64,000 nucleotides of DNA from Rhizobium favelukesii (GCF_000577275.2 NZ_HG916855.1:1364001-1428000); one strand, 5' to 3'. Shown: positions 37,505 through 46,598, numbered from the stretch's first letter. Notes: generated from the sequence alone by a model not told the origin. Program-made: numbers and translations.

Positions 37505-38679
37505 AGCGGTTTTTGCCCCGACGCCGCCCAGATTGGCCAGCCGGAATAGCCTCGCGGATGAAGCGCAGCGAAGATGTGATCCCTGAACCCCTGCCTGAAC
37601 CGTTCAACGAACTCCGGAGAATCTCCTCGTTTGACAGACATCTCGCCTGCGTACACATCCTCCCATGCTTCAATGACATCGGCGAACTCCTGCGGATCGC
37701 CGTCGAGGTTGGTGACCATGAAACTTTCGATCCTCACATCCTCGAAGCCGGTATCCAGCAGCAGGCGGGAACCCTTTGGCCCCATTTCGACGTCCATATC
37801 GAAATGGCGAAAGAGCTTGGCTACCTCGTTGTAGGTCCATTGGATGCTGTCGGCGCGCGGCTCGCCCAGGCAATGGGAGTTCTTTTCGTTGGTGATGTAG
37901 ACCCTGCCGCCCGGCTTGCAGATCCGGTAGAGTTCTCTGAGGAGAAGCTCCGGGCGGTCGAAGATCTGCAAGGAGTGCCGGCACGTCACGAAATCGAACT
38001 GATCGCTTTCGAACAGCGTTTGGGATGCGTCACCATACGTGTATTCGATATCGCGAACGCAAAACTCCTCCGCAACGGAGCGCGCATAGTCGAGGCTTGC
38101 CGCGGAGTGGTCGAGGGCGACGATTCTGGCCGGATTGAATTCCTTCCTCACAAGCATCACGAAATCACCGATGCCGCAGCAAATGTCGGCGATCACCATG
38201 CCGTTGCGAAGGCCGTGCCGCGGCAGGATTTCCCGTTCGTGACGCCAGGTCATTTTCGTTTGAGTCCGCAGAATCGGGATGAAGCTCTGGTTCTCGACAA
38301 ATGTCTGGCCGGGATAGAAGGCAGAATCGTAGATCTCCATCGAGATATTGGGCGAGAGTTCGCTCAGGTGCCGAAACATTTGCGTCGCCCATGCGACAAC
38401 ACTCGATGCGACAACGACGATCTTGAGCTCCGGCCTCGAGCGGGAGGCGTCGACGAGGACGCGCGCCAGGGCGCGGAACGCCGTGCTGTTCATGTGGGTG
38501 ACGCGTTTCAGGTTGACGTAGAAAACCCCTTGGACCGTTTCAATCTTGTCTCGCAGCAGCAAGAGCTCATCGGCAATGTCGGCGATCGAACGCGGTCGGA
38601 AAACACCGGTGGCGACAAACTCCTGATTGCTGGCGTCGAATTGCGTCGTGAAGACGTGTGAAGAACTATTCGCGGTCAA
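37501..38679 (-). CDS. STAS-like domain fused to a class I SAM-dependent methyltransferase
   Basis: The 392-aa protein has an N-terminal STAS-like domain (about 10-120) with FYVNLKRVTHMNSTAFRALARVL, where MNST occupies the place of the phosphorylated Ser/Thr, followed by a hydrophobic strand-helix (LKIVVVASSVVAWATQMFRHL). The C-terminal half (about 150-340) is a Rossmann methyltransferase with motif I MVIADICCGIGDFVML, motif II RIVALDHS, and FDFVTCRHSLQIF then LLRELYRICKPGGRVYITNEK. The methyl acceptor is unknown. The fusion suggests that methyltransferase activity or location is switched by STAS phosphorylation (inference). It overlaps its neighbours by 4 bases on each side within the operon. 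Confidence 0.85.
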   Translation of the reverse strand: MTANSSSHVFTTQFDASNQEFVATGVFRPRSIADIADELLLLRDKIETVQGVFYVNLKRVTHMNSTAFRALARVLVDASRSRPELKIVVVASSVVAWATQMFRHLSELSPNISMEIYDSAFYPGQTFVENQSFIPILRTQTKMTWRHEREILPRHGLRNGMVIADICCGIGDFVMLVRKEFNPARIVALDHSAASLDYARSVAEEFCVRDIEYTYGDASQTLFESDQFDFVTCRHSLQIFDRPELLLRELYRICKPGGRVYITNEKNSHCLGEPRADSIQWTYNEVAKLFRHFDMDVEMGPKGSRLLLDTGFEDVRIESFMVTNLDGDPQEFADVIEAWEDVYAGEMSVKRGDSPEFVERFRQGFRDHIFAALHPRGYSGWPIWAASGQKPL

Positions 38680-39191
38680 TTGAGGAGCCTCTCGAGCGGC
38701 AGGTCGACAACGAAGGTGAGGGCGTCGGCAGCCGAAGCGCGTAGTTCTATGTCCGCGTCATAGTTGACCGCCAATCCCAATAGCACCGCTTGCGCGATGG
38801 GAGCAGTTTCGTCGGCGATGACCCTCACGTAGTTTGCCAGCTTTTCACCGTCGTTCAGACCGTCAACGAGCTCAAAGTAAAAGCGTCGCTGTTGTGACGG
38901 GCAGGGAAAGCTCAACTCGATTCGCTCTGTCTGCTCATGACGATAGAGATCGCATACCAGCTCGCCCTCTTGCGCGTCGGAGCGAAACGACATCTCAAGC
39001 AGTTCGTTGAGAGCCGAAGAGAGCAGGTTGGAGTGGCGCAGCGGATCACGGCGATCGTGGCTGACCATGCGGGCGATATAATTCGACAGCTGGTCGCAAT
39101 GCAGCCAGTCGGCCGTGAAGGTTGCCATTTCGATTTCCAGTTTGAGCAGCTGCTCGAAAGCTGTGTTTGTTATCGCTTCCTGCCTTTTCAA
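38676..39191 (-). CDS. HATPase-like fold protein with degenerate N-box, probable switch component
   Basis: The 171-aa protein of the operon has NLLSSALNELLEMSFRSDAQEGELVCDLYRH, which resembles a GHKL N-box but lacks the canonical E-x-x-x-N-A-x-K pattern, and no GxGxG lid is visible near the C-terminus (LRASAADALTFVVDLPLERLLN). It could be a non-catalytic relative of the slr1658-type kinase or a SiaB-like protein. It overlaps both the GGDEF/EAL gene and the STAS-methyltransferase gene by 4 bases, so it is probably the dedicated partner of the STAS-methyltransferase. Function is inferred from context only. Confidence 0.7.
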   Translation of the reverse strand: MKRQEAITNTAFEQLLKLEIEMATFTADWLHCDQLSNYIARMVSHDRRDPLRHSNLLSSALNELLEMSFRSDAQEGELVCDLYRHEQTERIELSFPCPSQQRRFYFELVDGLNDGEKLANYVRVIADETAPIAQAVLLGLAVNYDADIELRASAADALTFVVDLPLERLLN

Positions 39192-40930
39192 CCGGAACCT
39201 CCCTGTCCAACTGCCGTTTGCACGCCTCCAGGGCCGCCCCTGTGACCCGGCGCAGCGCCGTTGGTCCGACGACCTTTTCGGTGGCCGACGAACTGTCCAA
39301 TATGGTCAACATGCATGGGCGGGCTCAGGAAGTGGCCTTGCAATCGATCGCATCCCTCAGCCTCCAGCCACGCGGCTTGTTCGGCAGTCTCGACGCCCTC
39401 CGCCGTGACGCGCATGCCGAGCCCGTGCGACAGTGCAATGACAGCGCGCACGATTGTCTGGCTCTTCTCGTCGTCGAGGAGGTCGTCGATGAAGTATTTG
39501 TCGATCTTGATGTTGTCGAACGGAAAGTTCTTCAGGTAGCTCAAGGATGAATAATCGGTTCCGAAATCATCAAGGGAGATCTGGATGCCAAGTACGCTGA
39601 GGGTGTTTAGCGTATCGAGGTTGTTGATCGTGCGCTCCAGAAGGACCGTTTCGGTGATCTCAAGCTCCAAGCGCTCGGCGGGAAAGCCGACCAGATCGAG
39701 CGTTTGCGATACGCGGTCCGTGAAGCCTGCAGTCAGGAACTCTGCGGGGGACAGATTGACGGCGACGGTATAATGCGCCGGCCAGTCCAACGCTGCTCGA
39801 CAGGCTTCCTCAAGCACCCACTGGCCAATCTCGCTCATCAGGCCATCGGCTTCCGCCATCGGGATAAAGGCGATCGGCGGAACCACGCCGAGCCTCGGAT
39901 GACGCCAGCGCAACAAGGCTTCAAAGCCAATGACGGCGCGCGCGTGGTCAACGATCGGCTGGTACTCGAGGAAAAATTCACCGTGCTGAAGCGCCACCCT
40001 CAGGCTGCGTCGCAGCACTTCCCGTTGCTCTAGCACCAGCAACATACTTTGATCGAAGGTTCGTGCGCGGCGGCGTCCTTCCTTTTTGGCCGCATAAAGG
40101 GCGACATCGGCAGCTTTCATCAATTGCTCGCCCTCGTCGCCGTCGCGTGGCGCAATCGCAATGCCGACACTGGCTCCCACGAAGACAGCAATGCCATCCA
40201 CCACAAATGGCTTCTTGAATTCGCCAACCAGCGCCTCGGCCAGTCGCTCAGCCTCGCTTGGTTGCTCTTGCGCAATCTGGATCACAGCAAATTCGTCACC
40301 GGCGAGACGAAAGGCCGTCTCGTCCGTGCCAAGCACGCTTCGGATCCGGTTGGCGGCGAGCTTTAAAACAATGTCTCCAGCGCCGTGCCCAAGCGTGTCG
40401 TTCACTGGCTTGAAGTCGTCGAGATCGATCTGCATCAGTGCAAGACCGCTCTTGTCACCGGTGGGAAGCAGCCGCCCCAATTCGTCGCTGAACTGCCGGC
40501 GATTGGGCAGTCCGGTCAGCACGTCATGGGTTGCTTGGTGCAGAAGCAGGGCTCGTTCCTGCTCCTGCGCACGTGTGGTTTCATTGAGATCGGCGCCGCT
40601 GATCTCGACGACCGCCAGACCCTCCCTGGCAGGCAGCAGCAGCAGATCGTAGCGGTCATCGGTCGATATGCCCAGCCGGATGGATTGCGGCCTGCCAGTG
40701 TTGACGACGAGCCGGACAATGTCAGCGGCCGGAGGATTTGCCAGCGCAGGGTAAACGTCCCACAATTTTGTCGCCGCTTGCTCGTTGAAACCCCCGCGCC
40801 GCTTAAATTTCTCAGACCAGTCGACAAGGACGAGGTCGAGATCCCAGAGCGAGAAAGCCGCGTCGGCGCGGCGGAGGAATTCGGATCCCTGTGGAACCAG
40901 CTTGGGCCAACTCGCACGACCTTCTGGCAT
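39188..40930 (-). CDS. PAS-like/GGDEF/EAL c-di-GMP turnover protein
   Basis: The 580-aa soluble protein has an N-terminal PAS-7-like region (about 15-115; FSLWDLDLVLVDWSEKFKRR). A GGDEF domain follows (about 135-300) with HDVLTGLPNRRQF, IDLDDFKPVNDTLGHGAGD and the signature AGDEF in place of GGDEF. The EAL domain (about 315-555) has GFEALLRWRHP, VNLSPAEF, LEITETVLLE, DDFGTDYSSLSYL, KIDKYFIDDLL, AEGVET and LQGHFLSPP. EAL catalytic residues appear intact; the GGDEF half may still cyclise, since A for G is tolerated in some enzymes. No RxxD inhibitory site precedes the signature. First gene of the operon, ATG 40930 after GAGGAG. It ends with a Gly/Gln-rich tail. Confidence 0.92.
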   Translation of the reverse strand: MPEGRASWPKLVPQGSEFLRRADAAFSLWDLDLVLVDWSEKFKRRGGFNEQAATKLWDVYPALANPPAADIVRLVVNTGRPQSIRLGISTDDRYDLLLLPAREGLAVVEISGADLNETTRAQEQERALLLHQATHDVLTGLPNRRQFSDELGRLLPTGDKSGLALMQIDLDDFKPVNDTLGHGAGDIVLKLAANRIRSVLGTDETAFRLAGDEFAVIQIAQEQPSEAERLAEALVGEFKKPFVVDGIAVFVGASVGIAIAPRDGDEGEQLMKAADVALYAAKKEGRRRARTFDQSMLLVLEQREVLRRSLRVALQHGEFFLEYQPIVDHARAVIGFEALLRWRHPRLGVVPPIAFIPMAEADGLMSEIGQWVLEEACRAALDWPAHYTVAVNLSPAEFLTAGFTDRVSQTLDLVGFPAERLELEITETVLLERTINNLDTLNTLSVLGIQISLDDFGTDYSSLSYLKNFPFDNIKIDKYFIDDLLDDEKSQTIVRAVIALSHGLGMRVTAEGVETAEQAAWLEAEGCDRLQGHFLSPPMHVDHIGQFVGHRKGRRTNGAAPGHRGGPGGVQTAVGQGGSG

Positions 40931-41219
40931 ATGGGTTGGATCTCCTCATTGCGCCGCGCCTAAGTTCTTCGATGTATCCTGCCAATATTGAATCAGCTGT
41001 TTGTATAAGAGCTAGCGCATGGAGTGTTGCAGTCAATCAAAAACGCTACCCTAGGGCAGTATTGCACACACTCCTGAGACTGTGGATGCGCGCTCTATGC
41101 AAAACGGCCCGCCTTGCAGTCATCCTAACGGACTAATGACCGCAATCCGCGCTTGCTGTTGACACATTCATACACGTTGGCAAAAGCGATGCGAAATTGG
41201 TCGGAGACCCGCGATTTGG

Positions 41220-42119
41220 TTATCGCCGGAAAGAGGCCGGCTGCAGTTCGCCAAATCCCCGCAGACACTTGATAACCTCCCGCAGTCCTTTGGTGAGGTG
41301 CTTGTCCCGACGCAACACGATGCCGAGCTGGCGGGCCAAGCGCGGCCTGACAGGCGAGGTCGTGAGGAACCCTGCGCGGTCCTGTTTCAGCGCGAGCGCA
41401 GGCAGTAGCGACCAGCCCAATCCTGCGGCGACCAGCTCCTTGATTGCTTCAACACTGCCGAACTCCATCGTCGGCTGTATCCGGACGCCGGCCTTTGCGA
41501 ACCAGCCATCCGTGACAGTGCGTGTGTTGCCACCCTCGTAGAGCATGAGAACCTTGTCTTTGAGAAAGTCGGCGTCGGGTCCGCCTTCCGGCATTTCACT
41601 GCCCTTGGGCGCCACTGCAAGCAACTCGTCCTCATAGAAAGGCTCGATTTCCAGCGACCTGCCCGAGGCGGGGAGGGTAACGACGGCGAGGTCGAGCGCA
41701 TTGGCTTCGAGGTCGCGTAAAACCTCGTCGGTGTTGCCGATCCGGACCATGATCTCAAGCCCCGGCATTTGCTTCTTGGCGGCCGCGATTGCGCGCGGAA
41801 GCAGGTGGATCGAGGCCGTTCCGCCGCTGCCGATCCTGACCCGGCCGACCGAGCCCTGCTGATATGGCGTCATTGCATCAGTTGCTGCCGCACAGTCTTC
41901 AAGGATGCGCCTTGCGTGAACGAGGAGATCCGCGCCGGCCGGCGATGGTTGCGCGCGTCGCCCGACGCGCTCGATCAGCCGAACCCCCAGCCGCTGTTCG
42001 AGCAACTTGACCTGCAGGCTGACGGCCGGCTGAGTGAGGCCAATCTTGTCGGCCGCCGCCGTGAAGCTTCCCAGATCGATCACGCTCACAAAAGAAGCGA
42101 GCTGGTCGATATTAAGCAA
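41220..42119 (-). CDS. LysR family transcriptional regulator
   Basis: The 299-aa protein begins at TTG 42119 (MLNIDQLASFVSVIDLGSF) after AAGGAT. The N-terminal winged helix has GSFTAAADKIGLTQPAVSLQVKLLEQRLGVRLIERVGR; the C-terminal substrate-binding domain follows from about residue 90 (VGRVRIGSGGTASIHLLPR). The target is not obvious: the divergent neighbour is a DUF1127 gene 121 bases away, and LysR regulators usually control the divergent gene. Ligand unknown. Confidence 0.9.
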   Translation of the reverse strand: MLNIDQLASFVSVIDLGSFTAAADKIGLTQPAVSLQVKLLEQRLGVRLIERVGRRAQPSPAGADLLVHARRILEDCAAATDAMTPYQQGSVGRVRIGSGGTASIHLLPRAIAAAKKQMPGLEIMVRIGNTDEVLRDLEANALDLAVVTLPASGRSLEIEPFYEDELLAVAPKGSEMPEGGPDADFLKDKVLMLYEGGNTRTVTDGWFAKAGVRIQPTMEFGSVEAIKELVAAGLGWSLLPALALKQDRAGFLTTSPVRPRLARQLGIVLRRDKHLTKGLREVIKCLRGFGELQPASFRR

Positions 42120-42240
42120 TATAAGAAATCCTTATGGTTTGTATTTGAACCATAACCTTCCTTCTAGGTGTTGGCGAGTCTTATCTGTTGGTGTTGCGCT
42201 AATCACATGGCGCGGATCGGCGGACGATGCGGAGTATGAC

Positions 42241-42453
42241 ATGTCAACTGACCTGGAACTGGATTGGAAAAGCAATGTCGCTTCGCCGCGAGGCTTCATC
42301 AGTCGCGCAGTTGAGTTTTTGGGTTGTCGCCTGGAGAAGCGCCGCGGCCGTCAGGCTCTCGCGCAACTGACGGCAGACCAGCTCAAGGACATCGGGATCA
42401 CGCCGCAGGAGGCCTCTGCCGAGATTGGCAAGTCGTGGTTCTGGAGCCAATAG
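42241..42453 (+). CDS. DUF1127 family small protein
   Basis: The 70-aa protein starts at ATG 42241 after GGAG. The C-terminal DUF1127 motif is present: RRGRQALAQLTADQLKDIGITPQEASAEIGKSWFW. DUF1127 proteins of alphaproteobacteria are small arginine-rich proteins; some act in phosphate and carbon metabolism or RNA turnover (established for Agrobacterium and Rhodobacter members). This one is divergent from a LysR gene. AACAG-GAAAG-CTGTT (42455-42469) followed by TTTAA could be a weak terminator. Confidence 0.85.
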   Translation: MSTDLELDWKSNVASPRGFISRAVEFLGCRLEKRRGRQALAQLTADQLKDIGITPQEASAEIGKSWFWSQ

Positions 42454-42738
42454 CAACAGGAAAGCTGTTTTAACGTTGGTTGGTGACGAGCTGCGCTTGC
42501 CTCGCAACGATCCTGCAACACGTACATGAAAACGTGCTGATGGACGACCTGTATCAAATCGCAATAGCATGCGTTACGACAGGTACGTCTCGTCAAGTCT
42601 GCAGGAGCCGGGAGGGGACAATGCAGTCGCTGGCAGCGCCAGTGCACAAGCCGATGGACCGCGAGCTTTCTGCAGGAGGTAAACTGGAAGGTGTGCGGCG
42701 CGCCGACCTAGCGCCCATAGGCCACGATGCCGCCGGCG

Positions 42739-43946
42739 CTATGCTTGCCAGCCTTCCAGGGTCTCGACAAAACGCGTCAGCCAGGCGTTTGTCTGATGAG
42801 CGTCGAGTGCGCGATGATCAATCGTCAACGAGACATAGGCCATCGGTCGAATCTGGATCGTATCGACGCCATCGACCTCTCGTACGACAACGCGCTTTTC
42901 CATTTTTCCGACGCCAAGGATTGCCGATTGCGGCTGATTGATGATGACGGGTGCCGCGACCAGGGAGCCTGACACCCCGTGGTTTGAGATCGTGAAGGTG
43001 CCGCCGCGCATATCGGCGTTGGTGAGGCCGCCAGCCCGCCCACGATTGGTCAGGTCCTGAAGTTTGGCGGCAATCGCCAACAGCGAGAGGTCCTGCACGT
43101 GCCAAACGACCGGAACGACCAGGCCTTTGTCGCCAAGTGCCATGCCGACGCCGATGTTGATATCGTCGAAGATCTCCAAATGATCGTCATGCCAGCGGCT
43201 GTTGATCTCCGGCACAGCCCGCGTCGCCGCAACGCAGGCAGCGATGAGGTAGGCCGTATAGGAAAGATTGATGCCGTCGGCGGCAAATACCGCCTTGCTC
43301 TTCTCGCGATGCTTGATGATCGCGGTGAAATCGGCCTCGAAGATTGCCGTGACATGTGGGGCGGTCGTAGCCGATTCCAGCATGTGCCGCGCGATGGAAA
43401 GCCGCATGGGAGTATGAGCAACCATGTGCGAGCGGTGAGTGATCTGATCGCGGTTGAGCATGCCCGGATCGGGGCTGGTCGGGATGCGCCCGGACGATGG
43501 CGTCTCATCGCGCTCTATGCCGCATCCATATCCATACGCGTAACGCGTCCATCCCTGCCAGTGCCGACGACCTCAGCCGGATCGATGCCGTATTGCTCTC
43601 CAGCACTGCGAACTGCCGGCGAGAAGCGGTCGCCGCTCTCATTGCCAGTCTCGCCAGGTGGCAAGGGTGGAGTATCGGGCGCATGCTCATCACCGGCGGT
43701 GCTTGGCCTCAGACGAATGCGGCAGAGAACCGCGCCGGGCGCTGCATCCATGCCTGACGCCATGACGATCTCGTCGAGGATTCCTGCCGCGGGGGCAGAA
43801 ATCTCCTGTGTGACCTTGTCCGTTTCGAGCTCGACGAGGGGATCGTCGAGGGCGACGATCTCGCCTGGTTGCTTTAGCCAGTTGCGTACGACTGCCTTCG
43901 TTCCCTCCTGTTCGACGGGCACGAGAACTTCGGAAAAATCGACCAT
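42739..43946 (-). pseudogene. 2-oxoacid dehydrogenase E2 (dihydrolipoamide acyltransferase) interrupted by a frameshift
   Basis: The first frame (43946 to 43515) encodes a lipoyl domain with the lipoylated Lys in VELETDKVTQEISAP, a linker and a peripheral subunit-binding domain (EQYGIDPAEVVGTGRDGRVTRMDMDA), then hits TAG at 43517-43515. The rest continues in the next frame as IERDETPSSG and the full catalytic domain to 42739, including SYTAYLIAACVAATRAVPEINSRW and the active-site TIDHRALDAHQ. A single missing base near 43518-43522 explains the break. E2 transfers acyl groups from E1 to CoA. The gene starts 3 bases after the fused E1 gene, so both belong to one operon. A true lesion would inactivate the complex; a sequencing error is the alternative. 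No E3 gene is adjacent. Confidence 0.8.
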
Positions 43947-43949
43947 GTT

Positions 43950-46031
43950 CTAGTACTCCACGAGGGCCGTGATTTTCTGCCTGATGCGGTCAACCGACGG
44001 CACCGCCCAGTCGAGCAAGGCCGGATTGTGCGGGCTTGGGATATCGGGCATCGTCAAACGCGACACCGGTGCGTCGAGATCCATGAAGGCCTCGTCGGCA
44101 ACGACTGCGGCAATCTCGGCACCGAAGCCGCCTGTTCCAAGATCCTCATGGACGATAAGACACCGTCGGGTGCGACGGACCGACAAAACAACGCTCGCGT
44201 GGTCCCAGGGCATCAGCGTGCGAAGATCGATCACATCGGCAGAGATGCCTTCCGCCGCCTCCTCGCAGCGGGGAACCATGGCGCCCCAGGTCACGATCGA
44301 GATGGCATTGCCCTTGCGCGTAAAGCGTGCCTTGCCAAAGGGCAGGGCGTAGTTGTCACCTGGGTAAGGGCGGCGTGCCCACGGATGATCGAGCATGGCG
44401 CGATGCTCGAAGAAGATGACAGGATCGTTGCCGCGCAGGGCGGTCCGTAATAGCCCGACGGCGTCTTCGGCGTTCGAGGGAACGGCGACCTTCCAACCCG
44501 GCTGGTGGACGAAGGCGACCTCGTTCGTCTGGCTGTGCCATGGGTCGCCGCACTTGAAGAAACCGCCGGGCATGCGCAGCACGACGGGCGCTGCGAATCG
44601 GTTGTTGGTGCGCCAGCGGATCGTGCCGCAATCGTTGATCTGTTCCGCCGCCGGCTCGGCATATTTGCGGAACTGAATTTCGGGAACCGGAACAAGCCCG
44701 GCAAGCGCCATGCCGACGGCGCGCCCGACGATGCCTTCCTCCGAGAGCGAGGTATCAAACACCCGTTGTTTGCCGAACTTGTCCTGTAGTCCCAGCGTGA
44801 CAGCGTGAACGCCGCCCTTCGGGCCGATGTCCTCGCCAAACAGCACCACACGCTTGTTGATGGTCAGTTCGTGGTCAAGTGTACGCCTGATCGCCGTGAC
44901 CATATTGATACGCTGGCCGTCCGGTGACGCCTCGTCGCTGCAATCGGGGGCATGGTAGCCGTCACTATGCTGACCACCCATCGCCTGCATGTCTCCGTCG
45001 AAGAACACATGACGGGTGACCGTTTCGGGAGCGGCAACAACACGGTTTTCAGCCTCGGCGCGCGCTCGTTCTGCAATGTCAGCCGCCTCAAGCCGGCAGG
45101 CTTCCCACTCGTCCGCGCTCATCACCGACGGTACCAGGTAGTCTCGAAGCCGTGGTAGCGGATCGCGAGCCCATTCCGCCTTGACGAGCGCTTCGCTCTT
45201 ATATGACTGGGTGTCTTGGAAGCTGTGCCCCTCCAATCGCGGGACAGTGAGCCGCAAAAGGGCAGGCATTTTACGCTCGCGAATGAAACCGACTGCCTGT
45301 TGCGTCAATCGCGCGGCCGTGGCGGGATCGCACCCATCGCCTTCAAAGATCGTCAGGCCCTGCCAGCTCGCGAGATTGGCGGCGATGTTTCCGCCGGGCG
45401 TCTGCACGTTGGAAGGGACCGAGATTCCGAAGCCGTTATCCTCGACGTAAAACAACATAGGCAGCGTCTGCGTCGTGGCGATCGTCAGCGCAGACCAGAA
45501 GCCGTTCGATGCGACCGAACCGTCGCCACCCAGCACGACGGCGATCGCATCGCGATAGTCATGCTCCCCCAACACCGTCGCGTAATATTGGAGCGCTTGG
45601 GCCCAGCCAGCCGTCGGCGTGTACTGGGCTCCGACACCGCCGCACATCGGCAGAGCCGAAGCGCCGTTGTGGTTTGGATAGTTGAAGACCACGCCGATAT
45701 CGCGGCCATCGGAATAGCCGCCGGCGCGGCCCATCGCCGAGCCGAGCGCATCGGCCGGGTCGACGCCGAGCGACAAAAGCAGCGGGCGCGACCGATAGTA
45801 GCCGCAGGTAGCGTCGTGGCGGTTCGTCAGTTGCAGACCAAGCATGATCTGCGCCATGTCATGGCCGCGGGCGGAGAATTGATAAAGGACTTTCTTCTCG
45901 GGAACGAGCCGGGTTTCCTCCATCTCGTCAAGGATGCGCGACAGATGCAGGAGATAGGTAACGCGTTGCCAGTCCACTCCCTCGTCGGGTGCGTTCCTGC
46001 CACGCAATAAAACCGCGGTTGCCTGCGCCAT
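43950..46031 (-). CDS. Fused alpha-beta 2-oxoacid dehydrogenase E1 component
   Basis: Start at ATG 46031 (MAQATAVLLRGRNAPDEGVDW), 7 bases after GGGAGGA; the earlier in-frame ATG at 46046 is disfavoured. The 693-aa product joins an E1 alpha domain (about 1-330; GYYRSRPLLLSLGVDP, and the thiamine diphosphate motif GDGSVASNGFWSALTIATTQTLPMLFYVEDN) to an E1 beta domain (about 375-693; GEDIGPKGGVHAVT, FDTSLSEEGIVGRAVGMA, C-terminal VHEDLGTGGFGAEIAAVV). Similar fusions occur in branched-chain, acetoin or pyruvate-type complexes. The substrate cannot be fixed, but branched-chain 2-oxoacids or acetoin are likely. Confidence 0.9.
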   Translation of the reverse strand: MAQATAVLLRGRNAPDEGVDWQRVTYLLHLSRILDEMEETRLVPEKKVLYQFSARGHDMAQIMLGLQLTNRHDATCGYYRSRPLLLSLGVDPADALGSAMGRAGGYSDGRDIGVVFNYPNHNGASALPMCGGVGAQYTPTAGWAQALQYYATVLGEHDYRDAIAVVLGGDGSVASNGFWSALTIATTQTLPMLFYVEDNGFGISVPSNVQTPGGNIAANLASWQGLTIFEGDGCDPATAARLTQQAVGFIRERKMPALLRLTVPRLEGHSFQDTQSYKSEALVKAEWARDPLPRLRDYLVPSVMSADEWEACRLEAADIAERARAEAENRVVAAPETVTRHVFFDGDMQAMGGQHSDGYHAPDCSDEASPDGQRINMVTAIRRTLDHELTINKRVVLFGEDIGPKGGVHAVTLGLQDKFGKQRVFDTSLSEEGIVGRAVGMALAGLVPVPEIQFRKYAEPAAEQINDCGTIRWRTNNRFAAPVVLRMPGGFFKCGDPWHSQTNEVAFVHQPGWKVAVPSNAEDAVGLLRTALRGNDPVIFFEHRAMLDHPWARRPYPGDNYALPFGKARFTRKGNAISIVTWGAMVPRCEEAAEGISADVIDLRTLMPWDHASVVLSVRRTRRCLIVHEDLGTGGFGAEIAAVVADEAFMDLDAPVSRLTMPDIPSPHNPALLDWAVPSVDRIRQKITALVEY

Positions 46032-46403
46032 CTTCGATCCTCCCAAACCTATGGTCTGTGAAGAGACTAGTGCAGCCCTTGGGAAAATGCGTTTCAGATT
46101 TCAGAGAAAAACGCCGAGATGTGAAACATTCATTTCGCCAGTTCCCAAAGCTACGCAGTATCAATTCGGAACCCTGGCTATGGCTCCCTTGGGTTGCGAC
46201 AGCAAGAGCCGCACTGACCGAATCGCCGATCGGATATCGGTGCGTCCGGTGAGCTTTTTGGCAGCGAGTGGGGCAGCGGCTGCGGTTATCCTCTCAGCTT
46301 CATATCGACGTTGCAAATTCCAGATGCCTCATATGCGGTTTTCGAAGTGCTCATTGAGGAAGCAATCGGCTATATAATTGTGCAACGCACAAGGAGATAT
46401 GAC
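46032..46403. other. Divergent region between the E1 gene and the second DUF1127 gene
   Basis: About 370 bases, moderately AT-rich near 46350-46400 (CGGCTATATAATTGTGCAACG), where the DUF1127 promoter probably lies. No gene is supported. Confidence 0.4.
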
Positions 46404-46541
46404 ATGAAAATCGGCAACAGGTTCGGAGAGTTCCTTCAGCTCCGTAAAGCATACAGAGATCTTTCCCGACTCGACGACGCGGCACTGAAGGACATCGGCG
46501 TTGCGCGCGGCGATATTAAGCGCCTGGTATACGGTCGCTAA
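46404..46541 (+). CDS. DUF1127 family small protein (45 aa)
   Basis: ATG 46404 follows AAGGAG. The product MKIGNRFGEFLQLRKAYRDL continues with SRLDDAALKDIGVARGDIKRLVYGR, the standard 45-47 aa DUF1127 form. Second DUF1127 gene within 4 kb; its order of motifs is the short type. Monocistronic, with a terminator 27 bases downstream. Confidence 0.85.
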   Translation: MKIGNRFGEFLQLRKAYRDLSRLDDAALKDIGVARGDIKRLVYGR

Positions 46542-46567
46542 GACTTTCGACAAGATCAAGACATCAA

Positions 46568-46598
46568 GGCTCGCTCATGCGGGCCTTTGTTGCTTTTT
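46568..46598 (+). terminator. Rho-independent terminator after the DUF1127 gene
   Basis: GGCTCGC (46568-46574), loop TCAT, GCGGGCC (46579-46585), with one G-U pair, then TTTGTTGCTTTTT. Confidence 0.75.
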
